64,000 nt of DNA from Narthecium ossifragum (Eukaryota > Streptophyta > Magnoliopsida > Dioscoreales > Nartheciaceae). The notes under the pieces were generated by a model that ran no database searches, had not been told where the DNA came from, and saw only the letters and a list, made by a program, of their open reading frames with translations. Each line of letters opens with the position of its first letter. Within the stretch, counting starts at the first letter, position 1. This document shows positions 23,886 to 34,400 of the stretch, in pieces. The translations under genes were made by a program, and so were the position numbers. The stretch spans positions 4,254,896 through 4,318,895 of the forward strand of contig OY986963.1 in the NCBI GenBank assembly GCA_963920575.1. Direction: 5' to 3'.

Positions 23886-24551
23886 TCATGATGGCCAGTT
23901 CCTATACCAGCCGGCCCAGGCCGAGACCAGTCCACTGATCCCGAGCGTGACGGCATGATTGCAGAGAGGATTGGGCTCAATGTCGGCAATGGCTATCACG
24001 AAATCGGCGACGTTAGCAGCCACCGCCATCAACCTCATCACCCTATCCGCCTTGATCTTCTTCACCTTCTCCTCCTCGTCCTTCACTCCTCTCAGCCTCC
24101 TCTGCTCCGCCAATCCTTGCCGGATGATGATGAAGTCCGACATAACAAAGAAGACGTAGCCGACAGCCTCGCCGAAGGCCGAGACGAAGCTCATTCGTCT
24201 GGCGAGGGTGGCGTCGAGCACTCCGATCCTCGACAGCCAGAGGAAGTGGTCGAAGAAGAAGTAGACCATCTCGCCGCCGTTGGCGAACACGGCGAGGGAG
24301 CGGAGGAGCGGCGTTGGGCCGGGGCCCCTTCGGAGGGCGTTGAAGCCGGTGAGGAAACGGCCGGACCGGAAGGCCTTGCGGCTGAGGCCGGAGGCCACCT
24401 CCCATTGCTTGGCGCGCTTGGCGGCTTCAGGGTGGGTGGTCTCGATGTGCCAGTGGACGAGCTTGGAGACGTATTGGAACGTCTTGACGAGCTTGTCGAT
24501 GCCGTCGCGCTTCGCCAGGAAGACGACGAGCTTATCGATTGGGTCGTTCAT
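23886..24551 (-). CDS. PEX11: Peroxisomal membrane protein 11 (PEX11-4/PEX11A type)
   Basis: PEX11 proteins sit in the peroxisome membrane and drive elongation and proliferation of the organelle. The intronless frame encodes 221 residues from the chosen Met at 24551 (NDPIDKLVVFLAKRDGIDKL). Family blocks include KLVKTFQYVSKL, WEVASGLSRKAFRSGRFLTG, NGGEMVYFFFDHFLWLSRIG, ARRMSFVSAFGEAVGYVFF and the C-terminal DIEPNPLCNHAVTLGISGLV followed by SAWAGWYRNWPS. An upstream in-frame ATG at 24617 would add 22 Pro/Ser-rich residues that are not family-like. The conserved start makes the internal Met more likely. Hydrophobic segments near the middle and the C-terminus match the membrane-associated topology of the family. 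The layout most resembles rice PEX11-4. Length is normal and no disruption is seen. Confidence 0.94.
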   Translation of the reverse strand: MNDPIDKLVVFLAKRDGIDKLVKTFQYVSKLVHWHIETTHPEAAKRAKQWEVASGLSRKAFRSGRFLTGFNALRRGPGPTPLLRSLAVFANGGEMVYFFFDHFLWLSRIGVLDATLARRMSFVSAFGEAVGYVFFVMSDFIIIRQGLAEQRRLRGVKDEEEKVKKIKADRVMRLMAVAANVADFVIAIADIEPNPLCNHAVTLGISGLVSAWAGWYRNWPS

Positions 24552-24964
24552 GGCTGGAAGGATGGGTGTGGGATCTCTGGTTGGATGGTGGGGAGGAAGG
24601 GAAGAAGAATGAGGCAACGGAGTTCATGTGAGCCACTAGAACGTTGTTTTGGATAACATGGTAGAAAAGGTCCATTAGTGTCATCCATTACATGGTGGAG
24701 ATAATAGTGTGAGAGTGGATGTCTCCATTGTTTTCTACCGGAGATTGTGATGATGAGAGGAGATGGTTCATTTGCTTGGAACTGGTTTTGGCTTCTAGTG
24801 GAACTTCTCTTGGTCTACTCGCTTGCAAAGTGTAATGGACTTCATGAGCATGACCTTTGAGAGGGAGCAGGCCTGGCCCATGAGCCGTGATTATGCAGCA
24901 GAGATGGCCCAAAAAGAAGAATAAAAAAAAAAAATCTTATTCGAGCAAACTTAAAAGCAACTTT
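24552..24964. promoter_or_regulatory. PEX11 upstream region
   Basis: This is the 5' side of the minus-strand PEX11 gene. It includes the Pro/Ser-rich in-frame extension up to 24617, more likely untranslated leader. No TATA box was confidently identified. Confidence 0.35.
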
Positions 24965-25142
24965 AGAGATCGTTTGGTATTATTTTGGGTTAAGTAGTAA
25001 TGATTAATAAAGAAAAAAATAGAGATGAGTAGGATAACTTATTATGAGTGTTTGGGATAAAGTGTAAAATAAGGAGAATATTTCCTCTTAACATAGGATT
25101 AAAGTTATTTCAGATTAATTATCCCATATCAAACGGGGCCTA
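24965..25142. mobile_element. Short MITE of the GTTTGGT type
   Basis: The left end GATCGTTTGGTATTATTTTG and the right end, on the opposite strand GGCCCCGTTTGATATGGGAT, are imperfect inverted repeats. The interior (GGGTTAAGTAGTAATGATTA, GGGATAAAG) resembles the elements at 18947 and 30149. Confidence 0.6.
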
Positions 25143-26995
25143 TATGTACAAGATTAAATCAGGATATGGAAAAGCCAAAATTTTCTTGAATGTACTGGAT
25201 TGCAGATTGACGGTAAAAAAAAAGCAATTTACCCATAAAAATAGGAATGCTAATGCTTGTAAGGAAATAAGAATCCTAGCTGGCATCATATTCGGAGAAC
25301 CCAAGCCCGTCGCCCCCCTTCTACGTCTTTATTTGAAGCCAAAGCGTGCCGAACAAACACCTGGTATGCCATCTTCCTGTTGATCCTGTTGTGGCCTTCG
25401 GCAACTCGTCCGGCACCGGCAGGGAGGCCCCGATCAACAGAGCTCCAAATCCTCCGACGAGCAGTGATCTGTTTATATCTATAGCCTCCGGTACGCTGAT
25501 TCCTGTTTCGATGCCTAAAAATGTTCGATGCTTCATGATGGTTATTAACTGTTGCTATTGGTAATCGGGGTCTTTTTTTGTTTCTTAGTAATTTCTTCTT
25601 TCCAGACTCTAGCAAGATTCAATCGAACAAATTCCTTTTAATTTCAGTTCTTTTCCGGTTAATAATCATTAGATGTAGTCTATGCTGGGTGATTCCCAGT
25701 TTTAGATAGCCAAGATCGTTGCTTTCTTGTTTAAATTGGTGCTTTTTTGTGTTGGAAATCCAAAATATGTGCACTTTGGAGCCTTCATGATGGTGATCTA
25801 AGTTAATGTGGCAAATTGATGCCTCATCAAATATACCTCCGTCTATTAATCTTCAAGAGAGCAAGGAAACTTTGAAGACTTTGTTAGTGGGAAAGATGGG
25901 ACTCATTATATTCGACTTCCGTGGCAGTATAGTCCGGTGAATTGCGGACGCCATAAGTTGTTTGCGGCAACGATGCCAAACAAATCGACGGTGTAGACTG
26001 GTTTGAGATCCTTATAAACTTACCAGCATCCTTTTAGGTGAGAATATTATTTGTGCATACAACAAGAAGAATTCCTTGACTGAAGGCAACATACCCTTGC
26101 CCTGTTCACAGGCCAGAGAGGCATGAGAATCTAAGTTAGTAAAACTTGAAAGGTCAAATTGTGTTGCCATAGACATGTGCTAGAACTACTGTGATTTCGG
26201 TTAGGAGTTGTACTGTTTAATAGTTGTGTATAATGAAAACATAGTAATCCTAGTAGTGTTGTCATATAGACGTTCGTGGATATATATTTGGAGAATCCTG
26301 TGCTGAGCTAATTATCAATTTCCTTTTTGTCGCTCTCTCTATTTTGTTTTCCAAGCTTATTATATATTCATATTGTAGAGGACTACATAGTGAGGGAGTC
26401 CACTTCAATCACAATGTAGCCTATAAGTCTTCTTTGTTATCTCCCTTCTTTTTTGGTTTCTACTTTCGTCTCCATTGTAGTCTCACCAAATGCTAATCTC
26501 CCCTCCCTAGGATTTGTGCCAGCTTGAAATTTTCATTTAGAAAACCGTTCTGCTACCTTTCGTAATCCTTTAGATCTTGGCTTGATTTGTTTGACAATTC
26601 AATGATACACTCCAGCAATCTGAAGAGTGGTGTAAGCTTATCTATGGATTTCTGATGATTTCTGGAAACTGGGAATAAAACTTTGCTACAACATCAGAAG
26701 TTAATCTTATATGTTGCTTTTATGTTTTTTATGTTACTTATTTTTATGCTTTTTATGTTACATATTTATCATCTTTCCCTTGTTCATTATGAAGTTTATT
26801 TAGCTTGAATCCTTCGTCAGTTTGTTGAGGTGGATATTCACATATCATTAAAACAAAACTATTGGCTTCAAATATTTCCATGTTTTGGCTATTCCTTGGA
26901 ATGCTGAATTTGATCTCTTTGGATTGCATATAAAAGGATTTCATGCTCAAATAACTTCAACAAGCTGTAGTCACTCAAGAAACTTCAACAGGGAA
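25143..26995. other. Intergenic region, possible 5'UTR exon and intron of the next gene
   Basis: A GC-richer block at about 25260-25520 stands out from AT-rich flanks and could be a leader exon of the gene at 26996, with a long T-rich intron after it. The small frames in it match no family I know. The rest (25600-26880) looks like intron or intergenic DNA. Confidence 0.35.
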
Positions 26996-27976
26996 ATGGC
27001 CTCGCTAACTTGGTCACCCTCAATCATAAGGAGTCATGCCTTTCTCAGAAGCCAGCTGCATGATCCAGGGCCATGGAGAGTGCAGAGGCCATTGAAGAGA
27101 GCTACATTTCCCATTACACGCCTCAAAAATCAGTGTGTTCTCTGTGCCAGAGAGCTCCCTTGGGAAGGATCGTCTTCATATTCACCTACAACAACGGATG
27201 GCATCAGCATTATAAACAGAGGCAACCTAGTGGAACCCATTGACACAGAAGACTCTCCAGAACCATCATTTCTGGATAATGAACAGGGCATCATAGACAT
27301 GAAAAACAAGCCACCTTTGCAGTTTAAGTTGCCGCTTAAATGGACTATGTGGCTTTTAGGTCCTTGTATTTTTCTGGGCACTGGCATGGTGCCGACCTTA
27401 TGGTTGCCATTGTCATCAGTGTTCCTAGGCCCCCACACAAGTGGCCTTCTTTCCCTAGTGGGACTTGACTGCATCTATAACATGGGGGCAACGTTGTTCC
27501 TTCTCATGGCAGATGCCTGCGCACGCCCAAAGGGAAATTCTAATGCACAGAGAAGCCAGGTCCCTCTTACTTACAAGTTATGGAACTTGGGTGCAAGTCT
27601 GCTGGGCTTTCTGGTTCCTTTGGTACTGCTGTTTGCATCTAACAAAGGTTTTCTCCAGCCACATCTTCCATTGATGTCCTTTGCAGTGTTGCTTGGCCCA
27701 TACCTTCTACTTCTGGCTACACAGATGTTGGCTGAGGTGTTGTCATGGCATTGGAAATCACCGGCTTGGTTGGTAGCACCAGTCGTTTATGAGGCTTACA
27801 GGGTATTGCAGCTGATGAGAGGGCTGAGCCTAGGGAGCGAGGTTGGTGCTCCAGCCTGGGCAGTGGAAACCATTCGTTGGCTGGTTTGTTGGTGGGTGCT
27901 GGTTCTTGGAATTCAACTCATGAGGGTTGCTTGGTTTGCAGGCTTGTCCTCTCGAACTCAGCAGCAGTCATCCTAA
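26996..27976 (+). CDS. Predicted plastid-targeted multi-pass membrane protein, function unknown
   Basis: An intronless frame encodes 326 residues from the Met at 26996 (MASLTWSPSIIRSHAFLRSQ). The first ~60 residues are rich in Ser, Arg and Pro and poor in acids, like a chloroplast transit peptide. An acidic linker (EPIDTEDSPEPSFLDNEQGI) follows, then about six hydrophobic segments: LPLKWTMWLLGPCIFLGTGM, LLSLVGLDCIYNMGATLFLL, LWNLGASLLGFLVPLVLLFA, MSFAVLLGPYLLLLATQMLA, WLVAPVVYEAYRVLQLM and WLVCWWVLVLGIQLMRVAWF. I recognise this as the style of a conserved plant membrane protein but cannot name the family. An upstream in-frame Met at 26885 adds 37 residues; it is less likely because the transit-like segment starts at the second Met. 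Another membrane compartment is possible. Confidence 0.75.
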   Translation: MASLTWSPSIIRSHAFLRSQLHDPGPWRVQRPLKRATFPITRLKNQCVLCARELPWEGSSSYSPTTTDGISIINRGNLVEPIDTEDSPEPSFLDNEQGIIDMKNKPPLQFKLPLKWTMWLLGPCIFLGTGMVPTLWLPLSSVFLGPHTSGLLSLVGLDCIYNMGATLFLLMADACARPKGNSNAQRSQVPLTYKLWNLGASLLGFLVPLVLLFASNKGFLQPHLPLMSFAVLLGPYLLLLATQMLAEVLSWHWKSPAWLVAPVVYEAYRVLQLMRGLSLGSEVGAPAWAVETIRWLVCWWVLVLGIQLMRVAWFAGLSSRTQQQSS

Positions 27977-28264
27977 TTTCATGAGAAACACACATATGGA
28001 AGAGAAAATAGCCGATCCTTGTTTCTCTAGCATTGCTGATACCATATGTTTGTAAATACGATCATAAGATCCCAATTTTCTCTTATTTTTATTTTTGATA
28101 GCAGCATCATGGTTGTTCCTGTCAAACTTAAGCCCCCGTTTGGTAGGGGTTAGAAAAAGGGGGATTTGTCAAATAGTCTTCTAGGTGATAGGAACTTGTC
28201 ATTTAGTCTCCTAACAAATGGTTTAAGCATTTTAGTGCCCTATCTAGATTATAGGACCAAAATA

Positions 28265-28920
28265 CCCCCCAAACCCCCCCCCCCCACGTGACCCACCCCG
28301 TCCCCGCGTCACCCCCACCCCGCCTCCCCGGCGTCACCCCCCCCCCCCCCCAACCCCCTCCTCGGCGTCACCCCCCACCCCCCTCCTCGGCGTGCTCCAC
28401 CCCCCACCCTCCCCCGGCGTGCTCCAACCCCCCTGGGTCCAGATCCATCGAGCTTCACCCCCCCCCCCCCCCCGCGTCACCCCCCACCCCCTCCCCAGGC
28501 GTGCTCCACGAGCTTCACCCCCCCTCCCGCGTGCTCCACGAGCTTCACTCCCCCCCGCGTGCTCCAGATCCACCCCCCGCATGCTCCAGATCCATCGAGC
28601 TTCACCCCCCTCGGGTCCAGATCCACCCCCGCCCCGCGCGTGCTCCACCCCCCCCCCCCCCCTCTTCTCCCGTTCCCCGGCGTGCTCCTCCAAATCAGAT
28701 CCATCTCGTGCTCCACCGCGCCGTGCTCCTCCAGATCCAGCCCGTGCTCCACCCCGGCGTGCTCCTCCAAATCCAGCGGCGTGCTCCACTTCCCGCGTGA
28801 GCGAGATTCCAGTGGTGGCGTGCTCCACACGGGCGGCGCGCTCCACCCCCCGCCCTCCCCAGCGTGCTCCACACCCACCCCTTGCTCCCCCCCGGGTGCG
28901 TGCCTCCAGCCACCTCCAAA
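28265..28920. repeat. C-rich low-complexity block with CGTGCTCCACCCCCC words
   Basis: Runs of up to about 15 C alternate with variants of GGCGTGCTCCA, CCAGATCCA and TCGAGCTTCACC. It opens long Pro-rich or Gly-rich frames in several phases on both strands, which are composition artefacts. The strand asymmetry is extreme. Copy 1 of the element keeps only a short related block after the gap. Confidence 0.85.
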
Positions 28921-29640
28921 AACTGGGAAGTAACTACCAATTTTGGTAGTTACTTCCCATAAAACCGACTCCAGCCACCTCCAGTCACCTCCAGCATCCT
29001 CCAGCCGCCTTCAAAAACTGGGAAGTAACTACACAATTTTGGTAGTTACTTCCCATAAAACCGACTCCAGCCACCTCCAGTCACCTCCAGCCGCCTTCAA
29101 AAACTGGGAAGTAACTACCAATTTTGGTAGTTACTTCCCATAAAACCAACTCCAGCCACCTCCAGCCGCCTCCAAAACTGGGAAGTAACTACCAATTTTG
29201 GTAGTTACTTCCTACCTCCAGATGCCTCCAAAAACTGGGAAGTAACTTCCAAAATTGATAGTTACTTCCCACCTCCAGCCGCCTCCAAAACTGGGAAGTA
29301 ACTATCAATTTTGGTAGTTACTTCCTACCTCCAGATGCCTCCAAAAACTGGGAAGTAACTTCCAAAATTGATAGTTACTTCCCACCTCCAGCCGCCTCCA
29401 AAACTGGGAAGTAACTACCAATTTTGGTAGTTACTTCACCTCCAGCCGCCTCCACCCGACACCAGCGTCCCCGGTCCGCTCCAGCTCCGCCACCGGCGTC
29501 CCCCGCCACATTTCGCGGCTTCAAAACTGGGAAGTAACTACCAATTTTGGTAGTTACTTCGCATAAAATTGTAGATACTTTGCAAAAAAATTGTATTTTG
29601 AGAAGTAACTACCAAAATTGATAATTACTTCGCATAATTG
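28920..29640. repeat. Tandem near-perfect palindromes of GGGAAGTAACTACCAA
   Basis: About nine copies of a ~34-bp palindrome occur, each GGGAAGTAACTACCAA followed directly by the complementary TTGGTAGTTACTTCCC. They are separated by CCACCTCCAGCCGCCTCCAA-type spacers. In copy 1 of the element the same words are arranged in single-orientation runs instead. Confidence 0.92.
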
Positions 29641-30148
29641 CTGCTCCTAAAAAAATTCCAATTTTTCTACAATTTTATACTATTTTTCTCATTTTTTCGA
29701 GCAATTTTCTAATTTAAAGTATTTCTTTTGTCATTAATTGCTGCAATAATGCATGCATCCAGCCATTAAAGTAGGAAACATGCATTAATGGATCCAAAAA
29801 ACTATAGCTTTTATGGATTGGGAATGGGTGCATGCATTAATGCCATCCACCATTCCCAATCCATAATAATTAATGCTAAAGGTGGCTGCCATAATAGAAG
29901 GGTAGCTTAGGTATAAAAAATTTATAACTTTCAAAAAAGGGACTAAAACACTTAAGATCTTATAAGAAGACTAGAAAGCAAAAAACTTCTATAAACTAGA
30001 CTAAACAGCAATTTCCCGTTAGAAAAAAGGGTTTAAGAAGGAATAGGGTTAGAAAGGGTTAGAAAAAGTGGAATTAATGAATGCGTATAGGAAAAGGTAG
30101 AGTGATGGTGGTAGATGGAATGATAATAAAGTAATAATGATTACTTTT

Positions 30149-30352
30149 GGGTCCTGTTTGGTACGGGGATAGTTAACCCGGGTAGTTATCCGGGTTAAGG
30201 GGGAACATTCCTTTTATTCCATATTTTATCCCCAAACATCTATAAAAAATTATTCACATTTCTTTTACTACTCATCTCTATTTTTTTCTTATCTCAAGTA
30301 ATCATCACTATTTTATCCCAGAATAACTTTTATCCCCGTACCAAACGGGGCC
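30149..30352. mobile_element. 204-bp MITE, GTTTGGTACGGGGATA ends
   Basis: The left end GGGTCCTGTTTGGTACGGGG and the right end, on the opposite strand GGCCCCGTTTGGTACGGGGA, form inverted repeats. It contains CTCATCTCTATTTTTTTCTT and AAGTAATCATCACTATTTT, which match the complement of the element at 24965-25142. It is inserted in the larger MITE 28131-30475. Confidence 0.78.
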
Positions 30353-30759
30353 TTGGTGTTTAGGGGTATCCTAGAATAACTTTTATCCCCGTATCAAACG
30401 GAGCCTTGTGTTTGGGGTAGGAATGGGGATAAAAGTTATAAAGGTATCCCCATTAACCCATATCAAACATGGGCTTATTGATGCCAAGCTACAAATGCTC
30501 CTTTTTTTTCAATCAATTTGTTGCCTTGCACTAACGTTGGATCTTCCTGGTTGACTTTATGATCATGTTAGCCATAGCGAAGTCCTTAATATGATATGGT
30601 TTCGTCATTCAAAGAGTCTAGATGGTGGTGACCCTTGAATCTGTTTTCTACACTCTCCGCAGTTATTTTCCTGCATGGAATATGGATTCCAGAAAAAGTT
30701 ATGACATCCAAAAAGCTGATGGAGTTTAAATATGAAAATTAATTAAAAAACCAAAATAA

Positions 30760-30832
30760 TGGAGATGCGGGGTATCGATCCCCGTACCTCTCGCATGCTA
30801 AGCGAGCGCTCTACCATCTGAGCTACATCCCC
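30760..30832 (-). tRNA. tRNA-Ala (anticodon AGC)
   Basis: Read on the minus strand, the 73-nt gene begins GGGGATGTAGCTCAGATGGT. It has the acceptor pair GGGGATG/CATCTCC with discriminator A, D-loop box A (TAGCTCAGATGG), anticodon loop TTAGCAT with anticodon AGC, and box B GATCGATACCCC in the T arm. There is no intron. Downstream on the minus strand a T6 run (complement of 30745-30750) serves as the RNA polymerase III terminator. All arms pair. Confidence 0.97.
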
Positions 30833-31405
30833 TTTTGATAACCAGCTCATCACAATGTATACTAATTAAATCTCAAAATCCAAAGTTCGTCTTTAAAATC
30901 GGCCATAATTCAATTTAATCGTATTTAGGTCAAAGATATCCACCAATTTCCTTTTAATTGTACACATTCTATTCTCAACTCTAATTTGAAATATTTTCAT
31001 CGTGCCAGCTGTATTGGAATGGCTTTGTATATAGGCAGGACCATAAAGCCTCGACCAACTACCACCAGGCTAGCACCACCATGATTGATAGATAGCTCAC
31101 CACATCGCTCCTGTCTTAACGTATTAATATACGTAGTGAATTTTAAAGTTTCTAGAGTTTCTAGTTTATAGTTTTAAAGCGGTCGACGAGACTCGAGAAT
31201 TTCTTATTAGTTTTCCTCCTCCCATAGCTGCGCCTGCGCGTCACCCTCCCCCGCGCCGCCCACCCACCAAACTCCAATCTCTCTAATAGCCAATAAATCT
31301 TAGCTCGCATTAAAAAACCTCAAAGGCGTTCCATTGAATCGGGAAGCAAAGGGTATCTATCGTCTCCCCGAGGGGCGATCGGAATCGAGCCATCGAGATC
31401 GCGAG
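30833..31405. promoter_or_regulatory. Promoter and 5' leader of the VAP gene
   Basis: Intergenic sequence between the tRNA and the VAP start. A C-rich CACCCTCCCCCGCGCCGCCC stretch (about 31240-31262) and the following CTCCAATCTCTCT suggest the transcription start region. No clear TATA box. Confidence 0.4.
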
Positions 31406-34400
31406 ATGAGCACCGGGGAGCTCCTTGGGATCGAACCGCTCGAGCTTAAATTCCCATGTAAGGAGACTTCTCCTCTCCCTCGTTCGAATCATCGACCGGC
31501 TCTTTTGGTTTGCAGATCCGTGTATTGTGTTTCTAGGGTTTGTGGTTTATTTCTGGGAGTGATTAGTGTTTTTTTTTCTTTGCGGTGGTTTGTTTTGATT
31601 CGAGAAGTCGAGCTAAAGAAGCAGATCTCGTGCTCTCTTCAGTTGTCGAACAAGACCGATGACTATGTTGCCTTTAAGGTGATTCTTTTGTTTAAAATAT
31701 TGGAAGCCCTAGAAAAAATGTGTGTTTTTTTTTCTTCCTAACCTGTTGTGTTATGTGATTTTATTCGATTTCGTCGCTTAGGTCAAGACCACAAGCCCAA
31801 AGAAGTACTGCGTTAGGCCGAACACCGGAGTCGTGTTGCCTCGATCCACATGCGATGTCATCGGTACGATTTTGCAAAATAAAAATGTTTATTTTATAGC
31901 GAGAGTTCGTGTTTTTATCAAAACTCGTCGAAATTTGTGTGCTTCAGTTACTATGCAAGCTCAGCGGGAGGCTCCACCTGACATGCATTGCAAGGACAAG
32001 TTTCTTGTCCAGAGCGTCGTCACACACCGTGGTGCAGCTGCGAAGGACATCACCCCAGAGATGGTGAACAAGACCACCCTGGCATTCTTTCTTTCTTTTT
32101 TCACACGTGTCAACATGCAATTCTTAGTGGAATGAGATCTTCTAGGATTGGGGTTGCAAGTTATCATAGATATATGAGCTTGGTCTTTTTGTAGTTCACT
32201 AAAGAATCGGGTAATGAGGTGGAGGAGGTGAAATTGAGAGTGGTATATGTTGCCCCACCTCAACGGCCATCACCTGTTCCTGAGGAATCCGAGGAAGGAT
32301 CGCCACCTAGGCAATCTGTGACGGATAATGGGAATTTGGCGACAGCAGAATTGGTCACCGTGAGTGTTCTAGTTGTTTCCTTGTCAATTGGATTTACTTG
32401 ACATAACTACTGCAAAAGAGACTGATTGGATTATGATCTGATCATTGCAGGGATCTAAAGCATATGATGAGCCTCAAGAAACATCATCAGAGGTGAGTCA
32501 TGCAAATTTATCGAATGGATATCTGTCCTTGTCATCTTATGTTAACCCTCTTGTTGAATGGTGCTGTTAATGCCAAGTAACTGGCTTGGTTCTGGTTGTT
32601 TTGAGGTTGGCCATCATAAAAAGATGTCTAGTTTATAGGTTCCAAGTTGTGCTCAGTTTTGGCATGTGGCATTTGGAGTTCTCTTAGGATCAATTTTTGG
32701 TTCTGACATTTGTTCTCAGTGCTAATTGACTCCTTTTTTCACTGGAATGTCCATTCTAAAAAGGTTTTGGAGTAGGTCAAGCTATACATTCTGCAACCAT
32801 TGTTGGGTCTTGCATATATCTAGGAGATCTGTTGAAGAGCTAGAAGTTTGTTAATGCATGGAGCTAGATACAAAGTCCGTAGAGATCCATAAGGACATGA
32901 ATTAAAAGGAAAAAGGACATGCTCTTTTAGAATGGACCGAAGCTTTTTTATTTTAATACCACCGTACAACCGCTGCATGGAGTACAATAAGATTAATAAT
33001 GAATGTCATACCCAATTTGCCAAGTTCAAGGAAGAAAATTCTTTCAAAGCATTTGATAGCGAAATGGGCTCATTATATCTTCTCCAAACACGTTGAGGCA
33101 TACTGTTCAGAATTTAAACTGAGAGGCACTTTGAGGCCAACAATCCTGGTTTTATGCATGGAGTGTGTTCATCAATTTTTGTGTTTGGAGCCCTTATGAA
33201 GAAATCAATGTTGACTTAATAATCACAGATTACAAAAGTGGATTGCGAGAAAAAATTCTGATTAGCTGTGGAGAAATCATGCAAAAGAATAACTGCTTAT
33301 GCTATGATATATTAGGAATCCACATTGGCTGGTTGAACATGAATGTTGTAGTGAGAAAAAATGGGAAGGGTGCAGTACTCTTTGTGATATCTGTGGTTTT
33401 CTATTTGCAACCTGGTTGTAGAAAAAACAATGGTGGAGGCGGAGGCTACCAAAGAGGGCCTCCCATTAGCAAATGCTTAGAGTTTGGTGCACATGGGAGA
33501 TATCTATGCCACATCAAGAAACTTGCGTTGTATGACATTTATTCTGTCACATTTTTATGTAGCACTGAATAAGTTTTAAGCTTTGTTTTTATTGTGGATT
33601 GATATTCACCTTTTAAATTTCCTACCCTAATTCAAATAATACAATACATCAGCATTTATTGTTTGCTTTCATTCTTTCGTGATGGATTTTTGGCATTTAA
33701 TGTGAAAACAAACTTATTTTTGGGTTACTACCACTGTACTGGTGTAATTTGCTTAGATTTTAGAGCATGAGACGCCATAAAAAGGCAATAAGATCTTGTC
33801 AAACATAAATCCTTCCAGGTGTATTTCCAAGTTGTAGTGTACTGTTAGAAATGACTGATACAAATAGGAAAGTTTTACTTTATGGAAAGCTCAGATTTAA
33901 TTTCAGTACGGCCTTATGTAAGTTAAGGGGTCATGTAGGCTGAGTCCTAAAAAGTTGTATTATTGAAGGTATTAAGTTATGAAGAACTTTTCACTGCCAT
34001 GCTGATGATTGTCATTCGGTTCCTTTTTGTGTAAAAATTTATGTTACATCTTTGTCCTTTAGGGTTCCATCATCAATTCCAGACTATGGCTAACATAAGT
34101 TGAATCTGGCTTTGTGTAGCCTTTTTAAGCTAGTTCTAATGGCCGTAGGCATAATTCGTGCTAACTATTTTCGTTATCATCATCAACGGGAAATTTTTTA
34201 TTTTGTGCTATGTTTTCATTGCACATTTACTAAGTTATAGTGAATAAAATGATTTGACAGTTCATTTTGTTCTTCAGCATTCAATGCTTGATGCTATGAT
34301 TCATGTGACAACTACACTCCTAATGTTTTGGGGAAAAATCCTGTATGTCAGAGAGTTGAAGGAATTGAGGTAGAAGGGAGAAATTTGGAGGGGAACAAAG

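Larger units (their letters stand above)
28159..30017. mobile_element. Mutator-like element copy 2, complete, 10-bp target duplication
   Basis: GTTAGAAAAA flanks the element on both sides (28149-28158 and 30018-30027), a 10-bp target duplication. The terminal repeats of ~80 bp are imperfect: the left reads GGGATTTGTCAAATAGTCTT, the right reads on the other strand GGGAAATTGCTGTTTAGTCT, and both continue to TTTAGT(G/C)CC. It contains a C-rich part with GTGCTCC words (28265-28920), a palindrome array (28920-29640) and an ATGCATGCATCCAGCC segment. No transposase is present. Confidence 0.85.
28131..30475. mobile_element. GTTTGGT-type MITE split by two later insertions
   Basis: The left end AGCCCCCGTTTGGTAGGGGT (from 28131) pairs with a right end which reads AGCCCATGTTTGATATGGGT on the opposite strand (to 30475). 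The pieces left after removing the inserts (28131-28158, 30018-30148 and 30353-30475) contain the GGGTTAGAAA, GGGGATAAAAGTTAT words of this MITE group. A Mutator-like element and a second MITE are nested in it. Confidence 0.65.

Noticed and set aside
23955..24656. 233-codon plus-strand frame
   Set aside because: It is antisense to PEX11 and opens because of the GC-rich third positions of that gene.
25286..25615. 109-codon minus-strand and 72-codon plus-strand frames
   Set aside because: No family recognised; better explained as a GC-richer leader exon of the gene at 26996.
28288..28949. Long Pro-rich and Gly-rich frames in several phases on both strands
   Set aside because: They come from C-run low-complexity DNA in the Mutator-like element and have no domain or promoter.
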